Shown: positions 14,001 through 29,000 of the stretch, one piece after another
Numbering within the stretch: the stretch's first letter is position 1
Layout: the number at the start of each line of letters is the position of its first letter
From: Metridium senile
Lineage: Eukaryota; Cnidaria; Anthozoa; Actiniaria; Metridiidae
Length of the DNA: 64,000 nucleotides
Assembly (NCBI GenBank): GCA_949775045.1
Contig: OX459100.1
Span: forward strand, 11,328,831-11,392,830
Direction of reading: 5' to 3'
Notes under the pieces: model-generated
Seen by the model: only the letters and a program-made list of their open reading frames with translations
Databases searched by the model: none
What the model was told of the DNA's origin: nothing
Program-made: the position numbers and the translations under genes

Positions 14001-17000
14001 CCTCATTATATACCTGTCTTACGTCTATTTTACGTTTAATTTATATATCATCTCCTTGCTTAACGTACCTCATTATATACCTGTCTTACGTTTATTTTAG
14101 GTTTAATTTATATATCATCTCCTTGCTTAACGTACCTCATTATATACCTGTCTTACGTCTATTTTAGGTTTAATTTATATATCATCTCCTTGCTTAACGT
14201 ACCTCATTATATACTTGTCTTACGCCTATTTTACGTTTAATTTATATATCATCTCCTTGCTTAACGTACCTCATTATATACTTGTCTTACGTCTATTTTA
14301 CGTTTAATTTATATATCATCTCCTTGCTTAACGTACCTCATTCTATACCTGTCTTACGTCTATTTTAGGTTTAATTTATATATCATCTCCTTGCTTAACG
14401 TACCTCATTCTATACCTGTCTTACGTCTATTTTAGGTTTAATTTATATATCATCTCCTTGCTTAACGTACCTCATTATATACCTGTCTTACGTTTATTTT
14501 AGGTTTAATTTATATATCATCTCCTTGCTTAACGTACCTCATTCTATACCTGTCTTACGTCTATTTTAGGTTTAATTTATATATCATCTCCTTGCTTAAC
14601 GTACCTCATTATATACCTGTCTTACGTTTATTTTAGGTTTAATTTATATATCATCTCCTTGCTTAACGTACCTCATTATATACCTGTCTTACGTCTATTT
14701 TAGGTTTAATTTATATATCATCTCCTTGCTTAACGTACCTCATTATATACTTGTCTTACGCCTATTTTACGTTTAATTTATATATCATCTCCTTGCTTAA
14801 CGTACCTCATTATATACTTGTCTTACGCCTATTTTACGTTTAATTTATATATCATCTCCTTGCTTAACGTACCTCATTATATACTTGTCTTACGCCTATT
14901 TTACGCTTAATTTATATATCATCTCCTTGCTTAACGTACATCATTCTATACCTGTCTTACGTCTATTTTAGGTTTAATTTATATATCATCTCCTTGCTTA
15001 ACGTACCTCATTCTATACCTGTCTTACGTCTATTTTAGGTTTAATTTATATATCATCTCCTTGCTTAACGTACCTCATTCTATACCTGTCTTACGTCTAT
15101 TTTAGGTTTAATTTATATATCATCTCCTTGCTTAACGTACCTCATTCTATACCTGTCTTACGTCTATTTTACGTTTAATTTATATATCATCTCCTTGCTT
15201 AACGTACCTCATTATATACCTGTCTTACGTTTATTTTAGGTTTAATTTATATATCATCTCCTTGCTTAACGTACCTCATTATATACCTGTCTTACGTCTA
15301 TTTTAGGTTTAATTTATATATCATCTCCTTGCTTAACGTACCTCATTATATACCTGTCTTACGTCTATTTTACGTTTAATTTATATATCATCTCCTTGCT
15401 TAACGTACCTCATTATATACCTGTCTTACGTTTATTTTAGGTTTAATTTATATATCATCTCCTTGCTTAACGTACCTCATTATATACCTGTCTTACGTCT
15501 ATTTTAGGTTTAATTTATATATCATCTCCTTGCTTAACGTACCTCATTATATACCTGTCTTACGTCTATTTTAGGTTTAATTTATATATCATCTCCTTGC
15601 TTAACGTACCTCATTATATACCTGTCTTACGTTTATTTTAGGTTTAATTTATATATCATCTCCTTGCTTAACGTACCTCATTATATACCTGTCTTACGTC
15701 TATTTTAGGTTTAATTTATATATCATCTCCTTGCTTAACGTACCTCATTATATACTTGTCTTACGCCTATTTTACGTTTAATTTATATATCATCTCCTTG
15801 CTTAACGTACCTCATTATATACTTGTCTTACGTCTATTTTACGTTTAATTTATATATCATCTCCTTGCTTAACGTACCTCATTCTATACCTGTCTTACGT
15901 CTATTTTAGGTTTAATTTATATATCATCTCCTTGCTTAACGTACCTCATTCTATACCTGTCTTACGTCTATTTTAGGTTTAATTTATATATCATCTCCTT
16001 GCTTAACGTACCTCATTATATACCTGTCTTACGTTTATTTTAGGTTTAATTTATATATCATCTCCTTGCTTAACGTACATCATTCTATACCTGTCTTACG
16101 TCTATTTTAGGTTTAATTTATATATCATCTCCTTGCTTAACGTACCTCATTATATACCTGTCTTACGTTTATTTTAGGTTTAATTTATATATCATCTCCT
16201 TGCTTAACGTACCTCATTATATACCTGTCTTACGTCTATTTTAGGTTTAATTTATATATCATCTCCTTGCTTAACGTACCTCATTCTATACCTGTCTTAC
16301 GTCTATTTTAGGTTTAATTTATATATCATCTCCTTGCTTAACGTACCTCATTATATACCTGTCTTACGTCTATTTTAGGTTTAATTTATATATCATCTCC
16401 TTGCTTAACGTACCTCATTATATACCTGTCTTACGTCTATTTTAGGTTTAATTTATATATCATCTCCTTGCTTAACGTACCTCATTCTATACCTGTCTTA
16501 CGTCTATTTTACGTTTAATTTATATATCATCTCCTTGCTTAACGTACCTCATTATATACCTGTCTTACGTTTATTTTAGGTTTAATTTATATATGATCTC
16601 CTTGCTTAACGTACCTCATTCTATACCTGTCTTACGTCTATTTTACGTTTAATTTATATATCATCTCCTTGCTTAACGTACCTCATTCTATACCTGTCTT
16701 ACGTCTATTTTAGGTTTAATTTATATATCATCTCCTTGCTTAACGTACCTCATTCTATACCTGTCTTACGTCTATTTTACGTTTAATTTATATATCATCT
16801 CCTTGCTTAACGTACCTCATTATATACCTGTCTTACGTTTATTTTAGGTTTAATTTATATATCATCTCCTTGCTTAACGTACCTCATTATATACCTGTCT
16901 TACGTCTATTTTAGGTTTAATTTATATATCATCTCCTTGCTTAACGTACCTCATTATATACCTGTCTTACGTCTATTTTAGGTTTAATTTATATATCATC

Positions 17001-20000
17001 TCCTTGCTTAACGTACCTCATTATATACCTGTCTTACGTTTATTTTAGGTTTAATTTATATATCATCTCCTTGCTTAACGTACCTCATTATATACCTGTC
17101 TTACGTCTATTTTAGGTTTAATTTATATATCATCTCCTTGCTTAACGTACCTCATTATATACTTGTCTTACGCCTATTTTACGTTTAATTTATATATCAT
17201 CTCCTTGCTTAACGTACCTCATTATATACTTGTCTTACGTCTATTTTACGTTTAATTTATATATCATCTCCTTGCTTAACGTACCTCATTCTATACCTGT
17301 CTTACGTCTATTTTAGGTTTAATTTATATATCATCTCCTTGCTTAACGTACCTCATTCTATACCTGTCTTACGTCTATTTTAGGTTTAATTTATATATCA
17401 TCTCCTTGCTTAACGTACCTCATTATATACCTGTCTTACGTTTATTTTAGGTTTAATTTATATATCATCTCCTTGCTTAACGTACCTCATTCTATACCTG
17501 TCTTACGTCTATTTTAGGTTTAATTTATATATCATCTCCTTGCTTAACGTACCTCATTATATACCTGTCTTACGTTTATTTTAGGTTTAATTTATATATC
17601 ATCTCCTTGCTTAACGTACCTCATTATATACCTGTCTTACGTCTATTTTAGGTTTAATTTATATATCATCTCCTTGCTTAACGTACCTCATTATATACTT
17701 GTCTTACGCCTATTTTACGTTTAATTTATATATCATCTCCTTGCTTAACGTACCTCATTATATACTTGTCTTACGCCTATTTTACGTTTAATTTATATAT
17801 CATCTCCTTGCTTAACGTACCTCATTATATACTTGTCTTACGCCTATTTTACGCTTAATTTATATATCATCTCCTTGCTTAACGTACATCATTCTATACC
17901 TGTCTTACGTCTATTTTAGGTTTAATTTATATATCATCTCCTTGCTTAACGTACCTCATTCTATACCTGTCTTACGTCTATTTTAGGTTTAATTTATATA
18001 TCATCTCCTTGCTTAACGTACCTCATTCTATACCTGTCTTACGTCTATTTTAGGTTTAATTTATATATCATCTCCTTGCTTAACGTACCTCATTCTATAC
18101 CTGTCTTACGTCTATTTTACGTTTAATTTATATATCATCTCCTTGCTTAACGTACCTCATTCTATACCTGTCTTACGTCTATTTTACGTTTAATTTATAT
18201 ATCATCTCCTTGCTTAACGTACCTCATTCTATACCTGTCTTACGTCTATTTTACGTTTACAGCAGTTCTCAGTCACACGTGCACCGCACGCATAAAAAGC
18301 ACCGCTATAAAACGTAAAGTTGGTGGACGTCAATCAAACTTACGATTTCATTTTCGTTTTGGAATATCTGCGTTTCATCGTAATCTGAAAGCTGAATTCC
18401 CACAACAACCTCTTCGTCGGATTCAGACATGTTTCGCAGCCCGACTGAAGTTAAAACACCATGCGTCTTGTAAACACAATTAATTTGATTGACGTCCACC
18501 AACTTCACGTTTTATAGCGGTTCATTTTATGCGAGCGGTGCACGTGTGTCTGAGAACTGCTGTAAGTAATGTTATATTCTACGTCATCTTATTGTTTAAC
18601 TTACGTCATCTTATGTCTAATTTTACGTCATCTAATTGTTTAATTTATGTCATCTCATGGTTTGACTGACGCCATTTCATGGTTTAACTGACGTCATTTC
18701 ATGGTTCAATTTACGTCATCTCATGGTTCAATTTACGTCATCACACGGATTAATTTACGTCATCACATGGATTAATTTACGTCATCACATGGATTAATTT
18801 ACGTCATCACATGGATTAATTTACGTCATCACATGGATTAATTTACGTCATCACATTGATTGAGGAGGCTTTCATTTATTAGTGTATTGGGGGGATCGGC
18901 AATATTGAGTCAAGTTATTCACGGGGTTGTTACTAATTGTATGCAGCTTTAGTACTAAACTGGACAAATCTCGGGTTGTTATGATATTTTTGCCAACCAG
19001 GAAGAGGGGAAAAGACAACATGTGATTTTAACCCCCCCCCCCCCTTCTCTCTCCCATACACTAACAAAAGCCCCCTAACTTACGTCATCACAAGGATTAG
19101 TATACTTCATCTCGTCGAAACTGCGTCATTTCTATGCTGTACTTACGTCAATTATGATATCGTCTGGGTCGAGTGGTTTCCCATCTACATTCATATCGGG
19201 TGGTACATTTTCTACTAATTCCAAACAAATATCTGGAATTTCCTCCTTGTCTCTGCGGTCTTTAAGGATGGTATGTCCAATACACTTGTATAGTTCTCGT
19301 TTCTCTATTCGCTGGAGAATTTCTTTTGCCTGAAAACAAAACATACAGTAAAATATTAGTGTAGTTTAGCATAGAATATATTAATAATAATAAAAAATAA
19401 TAAAAAACGTATTTATGGCGCATTTCTAATCTCAATGCGCTTGGTGGTGTGGTGTAGTGTGGTGTGGTGTGGTGCTGTGTAATGTAGTGCAGTGTGGTGT
19501 TATGGAGTGCGATGTAGTGTAGTGTGATAGGGTGTCCCGTGGTGCAGTGAGGTGTTATGGAGTGCGGTGTGGTATGGTGCGGTCGGGTCTGCTGCAGTGT
19601 GGTGTGGTGTGATGTGGAATGTATTAGTGTGTTGTGGTGAGCTGCCGTGTGGTGTGTTGTAGTGTGCTGTGCTGTGCTGCAGTGTGTTTTGGTGTGCTAA
19701 GCTGCAGTGTTGTGTGGTGCGTTGTGCGTTGTGCGTTGTGCGTTGTGCGTTGTGCGTTGTGCGTTGTGCGTTGTGCTGTGCAAGTTGCAGTGTGGTGTGC
19801 CATGGTATGAATGTACTGTGAGTTCTATATTCCTATACGTGTATGCTTACTGGTTTTAGCTTTGGATCAGATGAAAACAATATCTGATAATAAACGTGAT
19901 CAGTCAGCTTGGCGTAGGCTTCCATATCATATATCGCTTCAGACATCGTTGTTAAAGCCCTGAAAAATAAAACATTGTTACAGATCGTTATTATGAGTTG

Positions 20001-23000
20001 TGACAAATCGATCATTTAAGATTGGTCCTTTAAGTTCAGCGGACAACTTTATTTTGATTTGAGTATTATAAAAGTCCCTTTCACAGTTCCCTGCGCCATC
20101 TTGAACGGTAGCCGGGCCTTTGCATCAAAGCGAGACGAACGTTGAGCTTGCAATGATAGAGAACTTTTAACACCTTGTGGGACAATTATTCACGTGTCTA
20201 TATCATTGCAAGCTCAACGTTCGTTTCGCTTGGATGCAAAGGTCCGGCTACCATTCAAGATGGCGCAGGGAACTGTGAAGGTGACTATTGCTTCGCATTC
20301 AGTTATATTACGACAAAAACAAACTCAACAAAACGCTAAACGATTTAATGAGAGCGTAAATGCCAAAAACATATCAAAGTGTCTGAATGTACGATTTTCA
20401 TGGTCCACGTAATTCAGTCTTTCGCGCGATGCATGCTGGCAAGTGATCATGGGTCTAAAACTGTTGCACGGTTGAGCTTCTCATTACATACCCATCTTTG
20501 CCTTCTATTTTGAAATGATCATTAGCTTGAAGAAATGCTTCACAGATCCTAGGAAAAATAAGGATACATAATTTTATGAGTTAGCCACAATCTTTTAGCA
20601 AAAGCTGATACCAAAGGAAGAGAGAAAGAGAGCAAAAGAGGGGACATGCGATAGGAAAGTGCAACATGAGAGGGGGAGGGTGGGGCTAAGAGCGAAGAGG
20701 TAATGAGGCCTTAAGAAGTGATAACAGATGAAATAATTAAATAAAATTGGATGCGATGGGATGGGATGAGATGCAATAAATGAAAGAGACAGTACAGAGA
20801 AGAAGACGGGAGAAATATTAAGATGAGCAAAGGGCTGTAGCGAACACTAGAAGTGCATGTGAGAATTCGGGAGAAAGAAAATGCAGAAAAAAAATGAGTT
20901 GATAAGATGAAAGGGAAAATAGTAACGAGAAGGCAAGAGGTTTGAGAATGGAATGTTATGTAATAGAGCATTAAAAATTTAAAAACAGTCATTAAACGTA
21001 TTATATTGTGATGAGGAGATTTGATACCTACATAAGCCTTGTGGTTTCCCATCAAATCGCCTCGCCAATATAACCATGTTTTAATACATAAAATGTAATC
21101 AGATATTTAAGATGGCAAAAATTAAATAAATACCAAAAAAAAGCCATTAAACTCACATGATTTCAATGATATTAGAAGTTTTGTGATGATAGGCTCGTCT
21201 AAACAGACAGAATCTGGTGTGAAACATGTCATAGATATTACCAGCTTCCTTATCTCGTACACAGATCTGTTGTCTGTTCGGTTCTACCTTGATAACACGG
21301 GTCATCTTGATGTAACGCCTGAAAGACAAAGGATAGTCAGGGATCCCACTGATATGAAAAAGTAAAATTCCCTGACTTTTCCCTGACTAAAAACAATTTT
21401 TCGATGACCAAGTGGCACACTTCTATAAAGTTCTTTTGATAAAAAAAATTATCACCAAAAATAATTTGAGAATGATGACAAAAATTCCCTGACTTTTTAA
21501 TAAATTGCAAATTTCCCCAACAAAAATCAAAATTTCCTGACAATTCCTTGTCTCATGGGAAGAGGAAGTTGAAAACCGCCGAATATACAACAGCTTTCAA
21601 GCATTCTGATTGGCTGTATTTTATATGATGTGGGATAAAACAAAGAATACAATAGCCTTTTCAGAGGGAGGAAAATGGGAGAACTGTGAACCTCGTGACA
21701 AGGTAGAGGACAACACTCACTTGTGATCAAAGGAGTTCTTGATTCCAAGGTTATGACAATCACGAGCGAAGTAGTCCCATTTGTCAACATCAATACCAGT
21801 TCGTTTGTTGGCAACAATCTGGAAAATGAAACATTTCTCTTAGAAAACAAATCATTTAATTTAAACATTTAACAACCATCAAGGTAAAAATTGTTTTAAG
21901 TACAATACTCGATTTAGTTTCGTGTTATCTGGCACTGCCGTGCTGTTTCTACAAAAGGCACATTTGTACGTACCGTACGTACCTTTTAGGGTAAAAATAT
22001 TTCCTGTGCGTACCTTTTAGGGTCCTTTTAGGGTTCTGGCTCAAAAATCAGTTACGTAACATGATTTTGTACCTGTAAGAGTCATTATTACTCTGCTTTG
22101 TTGCTTTGTTGGGGTAGAAAACGACAAGGCTTCATCATTTTTTTTTAATCTGTGCGTACCTTTTAGGGGTCGTTTTTAAAACCTCCGCCGATCACCCCTG
22201 CCACTTGAACAAAGGGAGTACCCCCCGGGATTGTTTACAACGAATCGAGGCTTAGCCTGTGCAAATTCGCCTTTTGTCAAAACGTACAGCGGTGATAGAT
22301 AAAGAGAAACTGGAGTATTGGTGGCTTATATTTCCGCATTCAATCATTTATATAAACCGTTGTACAGATGAACCAAATAAAATGACCTCCGACTAACATA
22401 TATGCGGTTTTATAGCTCAGTTGGTAGAGCAATGTACCGGTATCTCATGATGTTTCAATACCATTGAAGCCCTGACGACATTTTCAGGCTTTTCTTTCTA
22501 ATCAATCATTAATAATAATAATGGAAGACGCTTATATATAGCGCACTGACTATACGTAGTCTCAGAGCGCTTTACATACACCTATATTCAGTGGAGGACT
22601 TTACGGGCTGCATATTAAGGCGCCAATGGCAGACGTGCAGCTTACAATCATGAGATATCATTAGTATGTTAGTATGTTATGCCTCCAATTGGAATAGGCT
22701 GTTGAACCGGGAGACAATCCCCTACTCTTTGCGAATAGTTCAACAGGTTCTTTAATGTCCCCCATTTGCAGATTAGTCAAGGGTTGGGAGACAATGGGTT
22801 AGAACGTCAGTAAGTCCAAATTGATTTTATCTTAATCTTCAAAGATACCTCGTACAAGTAGCTTTTAGACTTTGGTCTTCCATTGTACGGCCAGTCCTGA
22901 AATAAATAACAATATGAATGTAAGGAAAAAAGACTAGTAGAAGTAAGAAGAGAAGGGAATGAGAGAGCAGGAAACATTAGAGACGAGACGAGAAGGGAAT

Positions 23001-26000
23001 AGAAGAAAAGAAACAACAAGAAATATGATTTATGTAAATAAAAAGAGAAAAGGAAAGAAGTAAGGAGAAGAGAAGGGAACCGAACCGAAGAGAACAGAGC
23101 ATTAGAGAACAGATGAGAAGTACATTTCCACCCAATTTAAAACCTCAAGAAATAAAAAACTTTTGTTCCAAATATTTTCCACGTGACATTGAAATACATA
23201 AGACAAAGAATCTTATTCCCAAAAGATTTGAATTGGGTGGAAACGTACATAGCAACGCGTAGGTCTATTAACAATCCCTATTGTCACCTGTGTTTTAGCT
23301 GGGGTATCATCTCTCCTTGGGCCAGCAATGAGTTCTTTGATAAAAATCATATCTTTTTCCTCGAGACCATACTTTTCAAACTCTGCTTTCAATCCGTTTG
23401 AGTTCACAAGGTAATCAAACATTTGAACACTTGCTTCTTCGTGCTACAAGAAACGTATTCATCATCATAATCATTATCAATATGATCATCAGTTATCATC
23501 ATCATTAATATCATATTCATCATAATGATCATCATCATATTAATCGCCATCATCACCATATTAATCACCATCATCATATTAATCACCATCATCATCATAT
23601 TGATCACCATCATCATATTAATCACCATCATCATATTAATCACCATCATCATCATATTGATCACCATCATCATATTAATCACCATCATCATATTAATCGC
23701 CACCATCATATTAATCACCATCATCATATTAATCACCATCATCATATTAATCACCATCATCATCATATTAATCACCATCATCATCATATTAATCACCATC
23801 ATATTAATCACCATCATCATCATATTAATCACCATCATCATATTAATCGCCACCATCATATTAATCACCATCATCATATTAATCACCATCATCATATTAA
23901 TCACCATCATCATCATATTAATCACCATCATCACCATATTAATCACCATCATCATATTAATCACCATCATCATATTAATCGCCATCATCATATTAATCAC
24001 CATCATCATATTAATCACCATCATCATCATATTAATCACCATCACCATCATATTAATCACCATCATCATATTAATCACCATCATCATCATATTAATCACC
24101 ATCATCACCATATTAATCACCATCATATTAATCACCATCATCATCATATTAATCACCATCATATTAATCACCATCATCATCATATTAATCACCATCATAT
24201 TAATCACCATCATCATTATATTAATCACCATCATCATATTAATCACCATCATCATCATATTGATCACCATCATCATATTAATCACCATCATCATATTAAT
24301 CACCATCATCATTATATTAATCACCATCATCATCATATTAATCACCATCACCATCATATTAATCACCATCATCATATTAATCACCATCATCATCATATTA
24401 ATCACCATCATCATATTAATCACCATCATCATCATATTAATCACCATCATCATATTAATCACCATCATCATCATATTAATCACCATCATCACCATATTAA
24501 TCACCATCATCATCATATTAATCACCATCATCACCATATTAATCACCATCACCATCATATTAATCACCATCATCATCATATTAATCACCATCATCATCAT
24601 ATTAATCACCATCATCATCATATTAATCACCATCATCATCATATTAATCACCATCATATTAATCACCATCATCATCATATTAATCACCATCATCATATTA
24701 ATCGCCACCATCATATTAATCACCATCATCATATTAATCACCATCATCATATTAATCACCATCATCATCATATTAATCACCATCATCACCATATTAATCA
24801 CCATCATCATATTAATCACCATCATCATATTAATCGCCATCATCATATTAATCACCATCATCATATTAATCACCATCATCATCATATTAATCACCATCAC
24901 CATCATATTAATCACCATCATCATATTAATCACCATCATCATCATATTAATCACCATCATCATCATATTAATCACCATCATCATCATATTAATCACCATC
25001 ATCATCATATTAATCGCCATCATCACCATATTAATCGCCATCATCATCATTATCATCATCATAAACTTCATCATCATCATTACAATCATACTCATCACCA
25101 TGATCATCACCACCATTATCATCATTACCATCACCATCATCACCACGATCATCATCATTAGGGACCGTTCATTATTTATTGGAGAGGGGAGCTAGAGGGG
25201 GGGCGGGGGGATTTGTGAGAAAATGGGGGTACTTGAAATTTTAATGAGCCTGGAAAGGGGGGTCTTGAAAAACAAGAGTGCAAGGGGGTCCTAAAAATGT
25301 TTAATCCTAATTTCTCACCCATCCCCACCTCCCTCCAATAAATAATGAACTGTCCCTTATCATCATCATTTTCATTTGTATTATCCCATATTATGATTCT
25401 AATACCATTGACTTACTTTCCAGGTGCAATTAGGCTTGGCAGCTGGGATAAACTGTGTATCAAACAAGTGAGAAAAGGGCCCATGTCCTGTGAAATGAAA
25501 GAGGTAGAAAACTGACATTTACTGCTGTTTTTGACTTTCTGCAAACTCAGACTTTCCAACAGCTTGTTGTAAAATACGTTTTTCGCTGCAGTCAATCAAG
25601 GATTTAAAAGGTACCGACTTATTCATTTGGATTGAAGGCAGCTAAAAACGTATTTCACAGCAAGCCATGGGAATGCCTAAGTTCACAGAAAGTCAAAAAC
25701 CGCAGTAAATGTCTTACTTCAATCATTTATAATTCGAAACACTGAAACAGTCCACACCAGTTTAACCTCTAGTTATTCCCTTGGGAACACTGTCAGTATA
25801 CCAATGATGCATGTTACTCACCCAAATCATGACAAAGTCCAGCAATTCTAACACACAACACGTCTTGATCGGTGATGTTCAGCTCATGCTGTCTCTTTTT
25901 AAGACTCTTGGCTAATCGACCAGCAAGATGTGATGTCCTGAATAACATGATTATTATTATTATTATTATTATTATTATCTCTATTATCATAATCAGAGAT

Positions 26001-29000
26001 AGGGAGGGAGAGAACCACACATCAAACAAACTCAATTCACATATAACCTATGCCTGTTGACCACAGCAATGTACAACACTGTATCTGACAATACTCACCC
26101 AATGCTGTGCTCAAAACGATTATGAGCAGCACCCGGGAAAACAAAATAACATCCACCTATCAAAACAGGAAAAACAAGTTAAAAAAAAAAACATGAATAA
26201 TTAATGAGATATTTACCAAAGAAACCATGACCATGACAAGTGTTGTAAATCTTCTTATCAAAAACTATAAAAATTTCATACAGCAGAACCCCTCTATACC
26301 AGGCCCTCCCGAAGAACAACATTCTATCCAAACTGGACATGTTGCAAATAAAACTGCAATAAACTGGAACCCCGTAAAACTGGACATTTTTCTTGGTGCA
26401 AGTGCTGTCCTTTATAGAGGTGTTGATGTTGGTAATAATGATGATGGCAATGATAATAATAATAGTAATAATAATGATAATGATAACTTTATTGACACTT
26501 ATCGCAGTTTCACGACTGAATTACAAGTGGGCATGGTCATGTTTACACATATATTTACACAAATCTAATAAATTTAAATTTTTTTAAAAATCTATCAGTT
26601 TTGATATTTATACAGTGCAGCAGATTTCCTGATCGTAACCCATATGGTTACTCAGTCTTAATAAGTAGACTTGACTTGGCATATTGTTTTTTTAAATGTT
26701 CTTCATTAACTTGGTGCATGCCTGTGTTCTTCGTTCTTCAAGAGATGTCAGACCCGAAGCCTGCAGCGTTGTGATGTAGCTTACAGCCGGGTAGATTATG
26801 GCTAGGGCACACTTCTGAACCGCTTCTATTGCATTGTTTAAATACAGTGGGAGGTTGGCAAACACCACCGAGGCGTACATGTATGATGATCAATGATGAT
26901 GGTGATGATGATAGTGATGATAATGATAATGAAGATAACAATATCATAAACAAGGTGATATATTGTGGTGTTGATAGTGATCATGATCATGATGATACTG
27001 AAAATGATAACAAGAATAACAACAACCTACTCTATATTCCTTTCTTACCTAACTGTTTTATATTTCTAAGACGTTGAAACTGTGGTGTATCGATGATCTT
27101 AACCAGTAATGGATGCAGCTCTATATGACCATGTACAGGATCATTGAAGACCTGATGGTAAAATCAAATTGAATCAAACAAAAGCTAGGCGAGAATTTAA
27201 GATCTTAAATATGAAACACTAAATCAATAGAAATTATTTGTTAAGTATGCTGTTGGTGGTGATTCAAATGAATGTTTATCATTCAATACTTCAAGGAGAT
27301 TGTGTCGGCACATTCCAGTTAGTATAAGCCAATCAGAAGCATGTCTGTTGCATTGCCAACAGTTCTAAGAAGACGTCGTTCGAGAGAGTTGTTTCCCATG
27401 TTAACCCTCGATAAATACATCCTTAAAATAACTTTACATTAAAAAGTTTTATGTTATTTGGACAATAAAATTTCACTGCTGCTCTATCAGCAATAAAAAA
27501 TAATAAATACAAAACGCAAATGCACGCTTCGAAGCAAGATCACTTGGTTGAAGCACAAGGAAGTAAGTGTTCGAATGTTTATTCACCCTATTTACTGCAG
27601 TTTTTGGCTTTCTGCAAACTCAGACATTCCAACAGCAAGTTGTGAAATATGTTTTTCGCTGTTGCCAATATGGACTAGTTACTCTATTACCAGTACATGT
27701 TACATAAATGTATAATTCTCTACTTTCACAATAGCCATAATGCCTTCTGTATTTAGGGGGTATAGCTACAATCATGTGCAAAATACCTTGGGACATTATC
27801 TGTTTTTTTTACATGAAAAATATTTCAACATCATTTTTCCGTTTCCCCCTCTCCCCCAAATCAATGTTGAATTGTGGGAATGTGAAACGGTTGTCATTTG
27901 AAAGAGCAATCAACATTGCTTAGCGGGGAAGGTGGTTTTCAAATTAAATTGATGGATTTTGTATATTTTTTTGGAACAAAAACGCTCATAAAAAGTGACA
28001 ATTAATGTCACTACAATTTTGCACATGATTGTAGCTATTGTAATTCAAATAAAGCCAATTGTAATTCAAACAAATGTGAATAATTCAATAGCTACTTCCC
28101 CCCTCCCTTATGTGTGAAAGTAGAGCATAGTATATTTATATGGAATATCTATAAATTAGGTACCTTATAATAAACATCGGTTGTTGTTGTCGTTGAGCCC
28201 AATGTTGAGGGTCCTTTAAATATTTGAAGAATTGCTAATGATTTGTTTACTTGTGCTTGGTCACTAAAAACAATACATACTAAAACATTGAATGCTGCAA
28301 TAAATGAATCAACTAAACATACTATCTTCTAAAACTAATTATAGGGCTCGAAATAGCTGCTTGCCATGCAATGGCCAAATGACAGGCCAAATGACAGGCC
28401 AAATGACAGGCCAAATGACAGGCCAAATTTAAGGTTTGGCAGGCAAAAATATATATGAACTGTCAAATAGATAATAAAATTGCAGTCAACATTTACTGGA
28501 AATCATGCATCTGGAAGTGGCAGGCCAAAATTGTTTTCTTAGTTCGAGCCCTGCATTAATAATTCATTATCTTAGGGACCAATAACATCTTTGCATTTAA
28601 GTCATGTGCATAGGTCTTATGATACTTGAGCAAACACTGATCAAGACACTGCATGATCAAGACACTGTATAAATTTGTTATGTTTTAGCCTTACGAGATT
28701 CAAAAGCAATTGAATTATAATGCGACTGAAAAGACATCTTGTGCTTCTTGTTTGATTAAAGGATCCAAACATCTTGAAATGGATGAAAGCACAAGATGTA
28801 AGCCAGTGTTTGGGTCCCCTGATCAAAGAAATAAATGTACCTTATTCCATACTCTTGCAACTGATCCTCATCAATATCAACTAGCTTTGGGCCAGTGACT
28901 CCCTTTTCTACAAAAAAACAACAACAACCATTTTAACAGTTATTGGAGTGAAATAGTAATAATGTAAAAGGTTAACATATTTAAAAAAAATAACATTTTT

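Noticed and set aside
8071..18259. CRISPR-like regular repeat array
   Set aside because: Units are contiguous with no unique spacers, and the setting is a eukaryotic intron.
18305..18508. Conventional internal exon of gene A
   Set aside because: The 67-codon ORF runs through transposon termini; exon 14 joins exon 15 in phase without it.
22404..22480. Functional tRNA gene
   Set aside because: A good A box but degenerate B box and no cloverleaf; it heads a SINE.
23404..25195. Overlapping ORFs of 584 and 556 codons on opposite strands (MMMVIN and LITIII repeats)
   Set aside because: Both arise from a triplet-periodic CAT-rich array in gene A intron 7; the composition is not that of a protein and both strands are equally open.
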